Shown here in pieces: positions 35,615 through 42,346 of a stretch of 47,442 nt of DNA (position 1 is its first letter; each line of letters opens with the position of its first letter). Source of the DNA: an uncultured Geobacteraceae bacterium (GTDB lineage: Bacteria > Desulfobacterota > Desulfuromonadia > Geobacterales > Pseudopelobacteraceae); assembly GCA_903925005.1 (NCBI GenBank), contig CAIYDX010000130.1:1-47442 (forward strand), read 5' to 3'. The notes beneath the pieces were generated by a model. The model did not search any database. It saw only the letters and a list, made by a program, of their open reading frames with translations, and had not been told where the DNA came from. A program made the position numbers and the translations under genes.

Positions 35615-35848
35615 CTAATGTCCGCCGCAACCACTGCCACAGCCACCGCCGCAGCCCGGTTTGACAATGTCAGCCGCTTTCGGTTTGTCGCAGAGCTGCA
35701 GTGAAGAACGGTCCACATACCATGCATCATCTTCAACTTTTCCCTGCAATTCACTCTTCTTGAGCATCATCAGCACTCGCATTTCGGTTGTTTCCAGAAG
35801 TCGTGCCGCTTCAGCAATCGGTACAAATGAAGTTCCTGTATTGCACAT
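35615..35848 (-). CDS. Small HTH-like protein with a Cys/Gly-rich metal-binding-type tail
   Basis: 77 residues. Residues about 8-50 (FVPIAEAARLLETTEMRVLM, then WYVDRSSLQ) look like an excisionase/MerR-type winged helix. The tail GCGGGCGSGCGGH offers three cysteines and a terminal histidine, a plausible Fe-S or metal site. A metal- or redox-sensing regulator is possible but not shown. It lies 11 bases downstream of nifV in the nifB unit and uses a strong AAGGAGAGAACTT site. Genes of this kind are unfamiliar to me as part of nif operons. Confidence 0.75.
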   Translation of the reverse strand: MCNTGTSFVPIAEAARLLETTEMRVLMMLKKSELQGKVEDDAWYVDRSSLQLCDKPKAADIVKPGCGGGCGSGCGGH

Positions 35849-35859
35849 AAGTTCTCTCC

Positions 35860-37005
35860 TTAAGCTGCCTTTGGCAGCGTTTTATTCTCAAGATAAATTC
35901 CCATCAGTTCACAGTTTGTCAGATCCCTCTTGCGACGGCACGACATGGCTCGCGTCATTTCAAGTAACGGCACGGCCCGGATGCGGTCAACTGCGATACC
36001 CATGCTGCGATAACGCTCAATCAATCCGCCGGTGCCTGAATGCTTGCCGACCACTATACTGCGGGTCAAACCGACCTCGGCCGGGTCGAACCCTTCGTAA
36101 TTATGTGGATCCTTGATGACGCCGTCGGCATGCAGCCCCGATTCATGGGCAAAAACCCGTGAACCAACTACCGGTTTCGAAACTGACAGCGGTCGATGGG
36201 AAGCTTTGGCGACAAAGAGCGACATCTCCCTGAAACGGTGGGTGTCGATACCGGTTTCTATATTGCAGGCATGCTTGAGCCCCATCACCACCTCTTCAAG
36301 GGCGGCATTTCCAGCCCTTTCGCCAAGGCCGTTAATCGTGGTGTTGACAAACTTCGCGCCGGCGCGGATGCCGGCGATGGCGTTAGCGGTAGCCATTCCC
36401 AAATCATTGTGGGTATGCACCTCGATATCAACGTCGGGTACCGCCTGTCTTAGAAACGCCACTTTGTCGAACATCGTAAAAGGGTCCATGATACCGAGCG
36501 TATCGCAGAAACGGAAGCGGTCGCCACCCATGGCGCGAGTGATCTCCATCAGCTCCACCAGAAAAGTCATGTCCGCACGGCTGGCATCCTCGCCCCCGAC
36601 CGATACGTAGAGGTCATGCTGTTTGGCAAAACCGAGCGCGACTTTCAGCTGTTCCTTGACCGCTTCACGGTTTTTTCGCAGTTTATGGGCGATCATCTGA
36701 TCGGATACCGATAGCGAAATATCTACCGCCTGCACGCCACAGGCAATACTTGCCTTGATTTCAGGCAGCAGTGCCCGGTTCCAGGTAATCAGACGGGCGT
36801 TCAAACCCAGGTCGACCAAGGCGCGGATGGAATCCTGCTCTTCTTTTCCCATGGCCGGGATGCCGCACTCGATCTCCCCGACACCGATGGAGTCAAGCAT
36901 GCGGGCGATGGCAATCTTTTCCCGGCGGGAAAAAACCACGCCGGCGGTCTGTTCGCCGTCCCGCAGGGTGGTGTCGTCAATGATGATTGTCTGATTTGTA
37001 TTCAT
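35860..37005 (-). CDS. nifV: Homocitrate synthase NifV
   Basis: 381 residues from the ATG at 37005 (GGGAGGCGATC in front). DDTTLRDGEQTAGVVF, the metal-binding HTHNDLGMATAN and the GLGERAGNAALEEVVMGL block identify a DRE-TIM/HMGL-family homocitrate synthase, making the organic acid of FeMo-cofactor from acetyl-CoA and 2-oxoglutarate. It ends with the expected short C-terminus, with no LeuA regulatory domain, as in NifV. Twenty-seven bases after the GNAT gene. Confidence 0.96.
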   Translation of the reverse strand: MNTNQTIIIDDTTLRDGEQTAGVVFSRREKIAIARMLDSIGVGEIECGIPAMGKEEQDSIRALVDLGLNARLITWNRALLPEIKASIACGVQAVDISLSVSDQMIAHKLRKNREAVKEQLKVALGFAKQHDLYVSVGGEDASRADMTFLVELMEITRAMGGDRFRFCDTLGIMDPFTMFDKVAFLRQAVPDVDIEVHTHNDLGMATANAIAGIRAGAKFVNTTINGLGERAGNAALEEVVMGLKHACNIETGIDTHRFREMSLFVAKASHRPLSVSKPVVGSRVFAHESGLHADGVIKDPHNYEGFDPAEVGLTRSIVVGKHSGTGGLIERYRSMGIAVDRIRAVPLLEMTRAMSCRRKRDLTNCELMGIYLENKTLPKAA

Positions 37006-37032
37006 GATCGCCTCCCGATGACCCACGTATTT

Positions 37033-37857
37033 CTACCCGCTACTCCCCATCGTCGCCAGCCCATAGATCAACTCCGACCGATAATCAGGTTTCATGCCCG
37101 CATACATCAGCAGATTACTGCCGGCAATCTTCATGTTTCTGCGGTTAAAGAGTCGAAGTGCCGTGCGATTCGAAGTTGGAGCGTCAACTAATACTTTTGT
37201 TCCCATAGGTATGGTTCTGAATGCATCTTCAAACAGACGTTCTGCAGTCGTGTCATCCAACGCTGAAAATGGCCCTATCTGTACGGAATTGCCGCATGGC
37301 TGCATAACTATGAATCCTGATCCATTTTGAAGGAGAGTGCCGCGACGCGAGGTTGCATCGAGCAGCGCAGTACGGCGGTCACTCCAGGCATGAGTGTCGA
37401 TATCATATGACACGCTTGCCAAACCGGCGCATTTCTCCGGCGCTGAATCGGGAGCGTGCTGTTGCCGTCCCGTTCCGACCCAGCGGATAATCGTGTCAAT
37501 GCCGGTAAAACCGTGCTTTTCATAAAGCGGGGCACCTGATTTCGAGGCGGTCAGCCAGACTGTCTCTGCTCCTGACGACTGCAACGCCTCGACTGCGTTT
37601 CTGAACAACCCTGCCCCGATCCCCCTGCCACGAAATTGCTCGGCAACAATCAGATTGCCGATCCAGCCGCTCCGTTCATGGAGCAATGCGGTCACAAAAC
37701 CGACGGTTTCTCCGTTATCCGCTCGTGCTGCAAAACATCCCTGTGGGAAATCGGATAGTAGAAACTCGAACTCCCAAGGTTCCGCCACCCAGTTTTCCTC
37801 TGTCGCAAGCTTCAGGAATGGCGCCATGTCCTCCATGCGGAAAGACTCGATTATCAT
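37033..37857 (-). CDS. Two-domain GNAT acetyltransferase linked to nifB
   Basis: 274 residues. The N-terminal GNAT domain (about 1-130) has the acetyl-CoA loop QFRGRGIGAGLF and LYEKHGFTGIDT. The second half (about 150-274) is the GNAT-related C-terminal region seen in YitH/HolE-type proteins. The start ATG (37857) overlaps the nifB stop as ATGA, so the two are translationally coupled. The substrate is unknown; acetylation of a Nif protein or of a small molecule such as homocitrate-related metabolites is speculation. Confidence 0.85.
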   Translation of the reverse strand: MIIESFRMEDMAPFLKLATEENWVAEPWEFEFLLSDFPQGCFAARADNGETVGFVTALLHERSGWIGNLIVAEQFRGRGIGAGLFRNAVEALQSSGAETVWLTASKSGAPLYEKHGFTGIDTIIRWVGTGRQQHAPDSAPEKCAGLASVSYDIDTHAWSDRRTALLDATSRRGTLLQNGSGFIVMQPCGNSVQIGPFSALDDTTAERLFEDAFRTIPMGTKVLVDAPTSNRTALRLFNRRNMKIAGSNLLMYAGMKPDYRSELIYGLATMGSSG

Positions 37858-38723
37858 GGTGTGGGACAGGCCGATTCGGCTATGGTCATGTTCAGATCCT
37901 TGCCGATCAGACCTATGGCGTCGGCCCGGCACTGCTTGCAGTGAGCAAACTGGCCGATGATCCCCTCGTTGGCCTTCCTTATTCCTGTTATATACTCTTC
38001 GCTGGGGGGCGAAATGTGAGCCAGCTCGGCCTGGGGAATTATCGGCATCACGTTCATGACAAACGCTCCTAATTCCTTGACCCGTGCTGCAATCAGGGGA
38101 ATTTGCGCATCGTTGATCCCTGGTGTCAGAACGGAATTAATTTTGATCGTCATCCCCAACTCTCCGGCGCGCTTTACCCCTTCAAGCTGGTTGGCAATCA
38201 GGATTGTTGCCGCCTCTACTCCGGTGTAATGCCTGCCATGATAGATGATGTGACGATAAATCTGCGCACCGACTTCCGGATCGATTGCGTTAATCGTCAC
38301 TGTCAGGCTGTGGAGACCTAACTCGTAGAGCCGGTCGATTGATTCGGGAAGCAGCAGGCCGTTGGTGCTCATGCAGAGCATCAGGTGAGGGAATTCCTGC
38401 TTGACCAGCCGGAACGTCTCGAAAGTCTCTTCATTGGCCAGCGGATCTCCGGGGCCGGCGATGCCGACAACCTTGATAATCGGCCCGACTACCGGGCTGG
38501 CCATGACCTCGCGTACTTTGATGATCGCCTCTTCGGGAGTCAGCAGTCTGCTGGTCACTCCGGGGCGGGACTCGTTGGCGCAGTCGTGCTTTCGAGAGCA
38601 GTAGCCGCACTTGATATTGCATTTGGGCGCGACAGCCAGATGCATCCGCCCGTTCTTATGGTGGTTGCCGCCGAAGCAGGGATGCCCCTGAATCTTGTTC
38701 TTCATTTCACATGCAGTTGCCAT
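37854..38723 (-). CDS. nifB: NifB, radical SAM FeMo-cofactor core synthase (short form)
   Basis: 289 residues. Radical SAM CX3CX2C at Cys35, Cys39 and Cys42 (APKCNIKCGYCSRK), plus HPCFGGNHHKNGRMH upstream, and the C-terminal cysteines CKQCRADAIG for the additional clusters. It builds NifB-co, the 8Fe-9S-C core, from two 4Fe-4S units and SAM. Typical proteobacterial NifB (near 500 residues) has a C-terminal NifX domain that is missing here; separate NifX proteins at 24110 and 24839 fill in. The ATG at 38723 follows TTGGGAGGTAGATAATC. First gene of the unit, under sigma-54 and the attenuator leader. Confidence 0.97.
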   Translation of the reverse strand: MATACEMKNKIQGHPCFGGNHHKNGRMHLAVAPKCNIKCGYCSRKHDCANESRPGVTSRLLTPEEAIIKVREVMASPVVGPIIKVVGIAGPGDPLANEETFETFRLVKQEFPHLMLCMSTNGLLLPESIDRLYELGLHSLTVTINAIDPEVGAQIYRHIIYHGRHYTGVEAATILIANQLEGVKRAGELGMTIKINSVLTPGINDAQIPLIAARVKELGAFVMNVMPIIPQAELAHISPPSEEYITGIRKANEGIIGQFAHCKQCRADAIGLIGKDLNMTIAESACPTP

Positions 38724-38744
38724 GATTATCTACCTCCCAAAATG

Positions 38745-38784
38745 AAAAATGCCCGCGGGAGGGAATCCCACGGGCATCGTTGCC
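38745..38784 (-). terminator. Leader attenuator of the nifB unit with ANTAR-type hairpin
   Basis: Stem ATGCCCGTGGG (38767-38777) with CCCGCGGGCAT (38749-38759), then T-run of five on the minus strand. The 5' arm overlaps GGC-AACGAT-GCC (38773-38784), hexaloop AACGAU with A1 and G4. Only 21 bases separate the T-run end from the nifB ATG, so read-through must be controlled here. Confidence 0.87.
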
Positions 38785-38801
38785 GGTACTGACACTGTTA
38801 C

Positions 38802-38817
38802 AGCATAGAATGTGCCA
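38802..38817 (-). promoter_or_regulatory. Sigma-54 promoter of the nifB unit
   Basis: Minus strand TGGCACATTCTATGCT, 79 bases before nifB. Confidence 0.88.
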
Positions 38818-38828
38818 TTATTAAAAAA

Positions 38829-39008
38829 TTTGCCACGGAGGCACGGAGACACTGAGTGAAACAGGATAAAAACGCCTGACTTTAATTAACTAAAGGATGA
38901 TGAAATCAACATTTGACATAATTGTTTGTATCAATTTGCATTATATTTGTGCAGTCAGAGTGGTTTATGTATTGCATGTACTCCGTGACGCTGCGTCTCT
39001 GTGGCAAA
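38829..39008. repeat. Inverted repeat element upstream of draG
   Basis: Left arm TTTGCCACGGAGGCACGGAG (from 38829) mirrors CTCCGTGACGCTGCGTCTCT (38981-39000) followed by GTGGCAAA. This type of GCCACGGAGxCACGGAG/CTCTGTGGCAAA repeat is common between genes in many bacterial genomes. It spans the space between the nifB promoter and draG and ends 12 bases before the draG start, so it could carry the draG promoter. Confidence 0.6.
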
Positions 39009-39019
39009 AGGAATTTCAT

Positions 39020-39925
39020 ATGTTCAGCAAGTACAACCTCGAAGAAATCCGCAATCATGCCCGTGCCGCCTTCATCGGCATGGCGATCGGTGATGCTCTG
39101 GGTGCCACGGTCGAGTTCATGACCGCATCCGAAATTGCCGCAAAATACGGCACCTTCCGGGAGATTATCGGCGGCGGCTGGTTGCGGCTGAAGCCGGGAC
39201 AGGTGACTGACGATACCGAGATGGCGCTCTGTATTGCCCGCGCTATTGTAAAAAACCAGACCTGGTCGCTGGAGGCGGTTGCCGACAACTTTGCCGCATG
39301 GCTCAAATCGCGTCCGGTCGATTGCGGCGACACCTGTCGTAAGGGGATCCGCGCCTACCTTCTGCATGGACGTCTGGAATCGCCGCCAAACGAATGGGAT
39401 GCCGGTAACGGTGCTGCCATGCGCCTCCTGCCGGCGGCTCTTTTTTCGCTCCCCGATGAAGTGCTGCTGGCAAAGTATATACTTGAGCAAGCCCACATTA
39501 CTCATAACAATCCGGTTTCGGATGCCGCCTGCCTTTGCCTTGGTCAGCTTCTGCACATGGCGCTCTGCGGGGCCGAAAAAAGCCGCCTGCGCCGCCATGT
39601 GGATGGGCTGACGGCCAGGTTCCCAACCTTTGTCTTTGAGCCGTATCGCGGTCTGGCGACAGGATATGTCGTAGATACCATGCAGACCGTGTTTCATTGG
39701 TTTTTTCGCGGAAGAAGCTTTGAAGAATGTCTGGTGGGGACAGTCAATCAAGGTGGCGATGCCGATACAACCGGTGCCATCTGCGGAATGCTGGCAGGTG
39801 CCTATTATGGCATGGATTCAATTCCGAAACGATGGCTGAAGAAGATGGACGGCAGGGTAATTGCCGAGATAGAGGTTATGGTTGATCACTTGATTGCGGC
39901 AAGTCCGGTTGGAAGGGCTTTTTAG
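39020..39925 (+). CDS. draG: DraG, ADP-ribosyl-dinitrogenase-reductase glycohydrolase
   Basis: 301 residues from the ATG at 39020 (CAAAAGGAATTTCAT upstream); the longer open frame lies in the repeat. AAFIGMAIGDALGATVEFM, VTDDTEMALCIARA and the C-terminal GGDADTTGAICGMLAGAYYG supply the Asp/Thr ligands of the di-manganese site of the ADP-ribosylglycohydrolase family. It removes ADP-ribose from NifH Arg99, reactivating nitrogenase. It is not in an operon with draT; it is encoded 15 kb away, on the opposite strand, without a recognisable sigma-54 promoter, so it may be constitutive. In related organisms PII proteins and AmtB control its location. Confidence 0.93.
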   Translation: MFSKYNLEEIRNHARAAFIGMAIGDALGATVEFMTASEIAAKYGTFREIIGGGWLRLKPGQVTDDTEMALCIARAIVKNQTWSLEAVADNFAAWLKSRPVDCGDTCRKGIRAYLLHGRLESPPNEWDAGNGAAMRLLPAALFSLPDEVLLAKYILEQAHITHNNPVSDAACLCLGQLLHMALCGAEKSRLRRHVDGLTARFPTFVFEPYRGLATGYVVDTMQTVFHWFFRGRSFEECLVGTVNQGGDADTTGAICGMLAGAYYGMDSIPKRWLKKMDGRVIAEIEVMVDHLIAASPVGRAF

Positions 39926-39930
39926 GGGCA

Positions 39931-39983
39931 AGGGGCAAGGGCGGAGGATAGCAAGACCAAGCTTTTGGCCTTTCCTTGCCCCT
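39931..39983. terminator. Convergent hairpin between draG and the ANTAR regulator
   Basis: AGGGGCAAGG (39931-39940) pairs with CCTTGCCCCT (39974-39983); an overlapping second copy of the left arm starts at 39924. No T-run, so its terminator role is uncertain. The GGGGCAAGG unit looks like a repeat. Confidence 0.5.
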
Positions 39984-39996
39984 TGACCCTGCAGTT

Positions 39997-40563
39997 TTAC
40001 CCTTCTTTCAAAATCCTGTCCGCAACCTGCCGCAATGTTTTGCGTTTGTCCATCGCATCCTTCTGCATGATTCGATAAGCCTCGGCTTCCGGCACGCGGT
40101 TCTTTTCCATCACGAGACCCTTGGCTTTTTCAATGATTTTGCGATTCTCGATAAGTTCGCGCAGATCATCGATTTTTTCTTTCAGGTTTTCAACCTCTTC
40201 AACATGATGCAGAGCAATTTCTATGGCCGGCAAAAGATCCTGCTGACGGAGGGGTTTGGTTAAATAAGCGGCAATTCCGTTTGCCGATGCCCGTTTTACA
40301 GTCGCACCGTCACAGGCGCTTGTCAGCAGCATGATCGGGATTTTCAGTTTTTTCCTGATCTCTACCGCCGCGGTTATCCCGTCCATGCCGGGCATGGCAA
40401 CATCCAGAATCGCCATGTCCGGGAAACATCCCAAAGCCATTTCCACGGCCTTTGCGCCGTCTCCACACTCCAGAATTTCATCGAAGCCGAGATCGACCAG
40501 CATGCTTTTCAGGCTCGCTCTTATTAACGGTTCGTCGTCACAAATCAGTATGGATTTACTCAT
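39997..40563 (-). CDS. gnfR: Response regulator with ANTAR RNA-binding domain (GnfR-like nif antiterminator)
   Basis: 188 residues. Receiver domain 1-120 with phospho-acceptor Asp54 (AILDVAMPGMDG) and Asp9/Asp10. A short helical coiled region (VEEVENLKEKIDDLREL) leads to an ANTAR domain (about 128-185: IIEKAKGLVMEKNRVPEAEA, then RIMQKDAMDKRKTLRQVADR). Phosphorylated ANTAR proteins bind paired RNA hairpins with A1-G4 hexaloops and prevent terminator formation. In Geobacter sulfurreducens GnfR is such a regulator of nif genes. All four nif leaders in this window have terminator/hairpin pairs fitting its target. It has a sigma-54 promoter of its own without attenuator. Cognate kinase not certain. 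Confidence 0.92.
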   Translation of the reverse strand: MSKSILICDDEPLIRASLKSMLVDLGFDEILECGDGAKAVEMALGCFPDMAILDVAMPGMDGITAAVEIRKKLKIPIMLLTSACDGATVKRASANGIAAYLTKPLRQQDLLPAIEIALHHVEEVENLKEKIDDLRELIENRKIIEKAKGLVMEKNRVPEAEAYRIMQKDAMDKRKTLRQVADRILKEG

Positions 40564-40590
40564 GGTCGCTTTCCTCCGTACAAAAGGACT

Positions 40591-40606
40591 AGCATGAGGT
40601 GTGCCA
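40591..40606 (-). promoter_or_regulatory. Sigma-54 promoter of the ANTAR regulator
   Basis: Minus strand TGGCACACCTCATGCT, 27 bases before the ATG. The leader is too short for an attenuator: TACGGAGGAAAGCGACC lies directly in front of the start. Confidence 0.88.
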
Positions 40607-40660
40607 CTTGGAATAAAAATCCAGTTTGGAAAGCAATAATCCTAAAAACGGCAGTCAGTT

Positions 40661-40811
40661 ACCGCAAAGGCGCAAAGAGCGCAAAGAAATTCAAATACTA
40701 ATGAGTATGAAGCTCCGAACCAATCAGGTGTAGGCTTATAGTCAGATAAACACCTGATTTTACTTTGCGATCTCGCTTAGAAGCGCCTACTTCTGGTTGC
40801 GTCTTTGCGGT
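40661..40811. repeat. Inverted repeat of the GCAAAGxCGCAAAG type
   Basis: Left arm ACCGCAAAGGCGCAAAGAGC (from 40661) mirrors TTGCGTCTTTGCGGT (40797-40811). These small palindromic elements are widespread in intergenic DNA of many bacteria. It fills part of the space between the ANTAR gene and the EAL-HDOD gene (40564-40894), which otherwise holds only the sigma-54 promoter. Confidence 0.55.
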
Positions 40812-40894
40812 TCAAATGTTTTTTCTGGGATAATGGAGAAATAAGACATGGAAGGGGCGTAAGTTTTATTTTACGGCAGGGTAACGGGTAGGTG

Positions 40895-42136
40895 CTAAAG
40901 GTCCAGCTTGTTCCGCCAATTGTAAGCTTTTTTCTGACAGGACATAACAGCATCAATTGAGATATGAAGTTTTTCAAGACTCTCCGCCATCTCGTCAAGT
41001 TGAAGCAGTTCCAGCATTTCAGCCAGACAGAGAAGGGTCCCGAGATCCCCTCCCCGGTTGATCAGGGCATCCTGAATCTCATCGGTCAAATTAAGATTTG
41101 TCACAATTTCCTTCATATCAACATCGTAGATGTCTTTCAGCATCGAGAGCGTGCCGACCATGAAAGCCTGATCGGGCTGCGCATAGCGTAACAGGCGCGG
41201 GCTCTGAGGCTCGAATCTGGCCATCTCCTCCATGAATGCCGCACGTACCGCCGCCATTTCAAGGAGAGCATCATTTAATCCTGAACCGACATCGGAAGCA
41301 AATACCGAAAGCTGCACCCAACGAGTCAGATGATCAAATCCTACTTGAGTGATCGCGTGACGGACAGTGCGGATCTTCTCCCGCGTGGAACAGGCGACCG
41401 AATTTACCAGCAGCAACAGTTTATAGGTGAGCGCCGGACTCTGTTTGAAGGTTTCCTCAATTTCATCAATTTCGGCATCATTTGCTAATTGCTGCATCAA
41501 CTTGAAAAATGTTGCGGACGAATTTTCCATCCGGGACTTCTGCATCAGTGACGGACGGGCAAAAAAGTATCCCTGAAAAAGTTCGAATCCCATCCTGCGA
41601 CACCGGAGATACACATGTCTGCTATCAACCTTTTCTGCAAGAAGCTTGACCGGATAGCGGCGCAACTGATCGACATCCTTGTATAATTCTTCCAGCGGTG
41701 TTGCAATCAGGTCGATTTTAACAATATCTATTATCCCGGCATAGAGTTCCCCGTACGCCGGGGAATAGCGATGATCGTCAAGGGCCAAAACAAACCCTTT
41801 GGCTTTTAGTTTGCGGCATCGATCAATAATGTCCGGAGAAATCGCAACATCTTCCAGCAGTTCCAGGCCGATCATGTCTGTCGGCAACAGATCCAACGCC
41901 TCATTCATAAGCATATCGGCATCCACATTAATGAATCCCCGATGAATGCCGAGGATTTCACGGACTCCGAAGTGGGAAAGCAGATCAAGGATGACACTGG
42001 ATGTGGCCTGGGAAGAGTTCTGTATGGCCGCCGAAGAAGTAGATTGCGGCGAGCGGAAGAGCAGCTCATAGCCTACGACCTCTTCAAGCCCGTTTAGAAT
42101 CGGCTGCCTGCCCATGAGATGGTTTGAATTATTCAA
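40895..42136 (-). CDS. EAL-HDOD signalling protein (YuxH-like)
   Basis: 413 residues. N-terminal EAL-related domain (about 5-195; MGRQPILNGLEEVVGYELLF, DMIGLELLED). The catalytic EAL triad is replaced, so it probably binds c-di-GMP or nothing. HDOD domain (about 200-400; LMQQLANDAEIDEIEETFKQ, SVACSTREKIRTVRHAITQV). HDOD proteins act as regulatory scaffolds in c-di-GMP, chemotaxis and stress pathways. Cytoplasmic, no membrane helices. It is alone, far from related genes except for the other c-di-GMP proteins in the window. Confidence 0.88.
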   Translation of the reverse strand: MNNSNHLMGRQPILNGLEEVVGYELLFRSPQSTSSAAIQNSSQATSSVILDLLSHFGVREILGIHRGFINVDADMLMNEALDLLPTDMIGLELLEDVAISPDIIDRCRKLKAKGFVLALDDHRYSPAYGELYAGIIDIVKIDLIATPLEELYKDVDQLRRYPVKLLAEKVDSRHVYLRCRRMGFELFQGYFFARPSLMQKSRMENSSATFFKLMQQLANDAEIDEIEETFKQSPALTYKLLLLVNSVACSTREKIRTVRHAITQVGFDHLTRWVQLSVFASDVGSGLNDALLEMAAVRAAFMEEMARFEPQSPRLLRYAQPDQAFMVGTLSMLKDIYDVDMKEIVTNLNLTDEIQDALINRGGDLGTLLCLAEMLELLQLDEMAESLEKLHISIDAVMSCQKKAYNWRNKLDL

Positions 42137-42346
42137 CTACTACTCCGTAAAACCCAATAGACTGGACTGATAAAAAAGCCCGTGAGGCATTGGCCGCCGG
42201 AGCTTTTCTACAGCCCTTATACTGGTGTGGAGCGTCCTCCACAAATGGATATCCCAGGTTAAAGCTTCTATATATCTATACTGTAACCGGCTTGATTGTC
42301 AATTGCATACTGGAAATGAAGAACTTCGGAGGGTCTTTTGATCTAC

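Noticed and set aside
38913-38947. Sigma-70 promoter for draG
   Set aside because: TTGACA is present, but no acceptable -10 lies at 16-18 bases; the nearest TATATT is 23 bases away.
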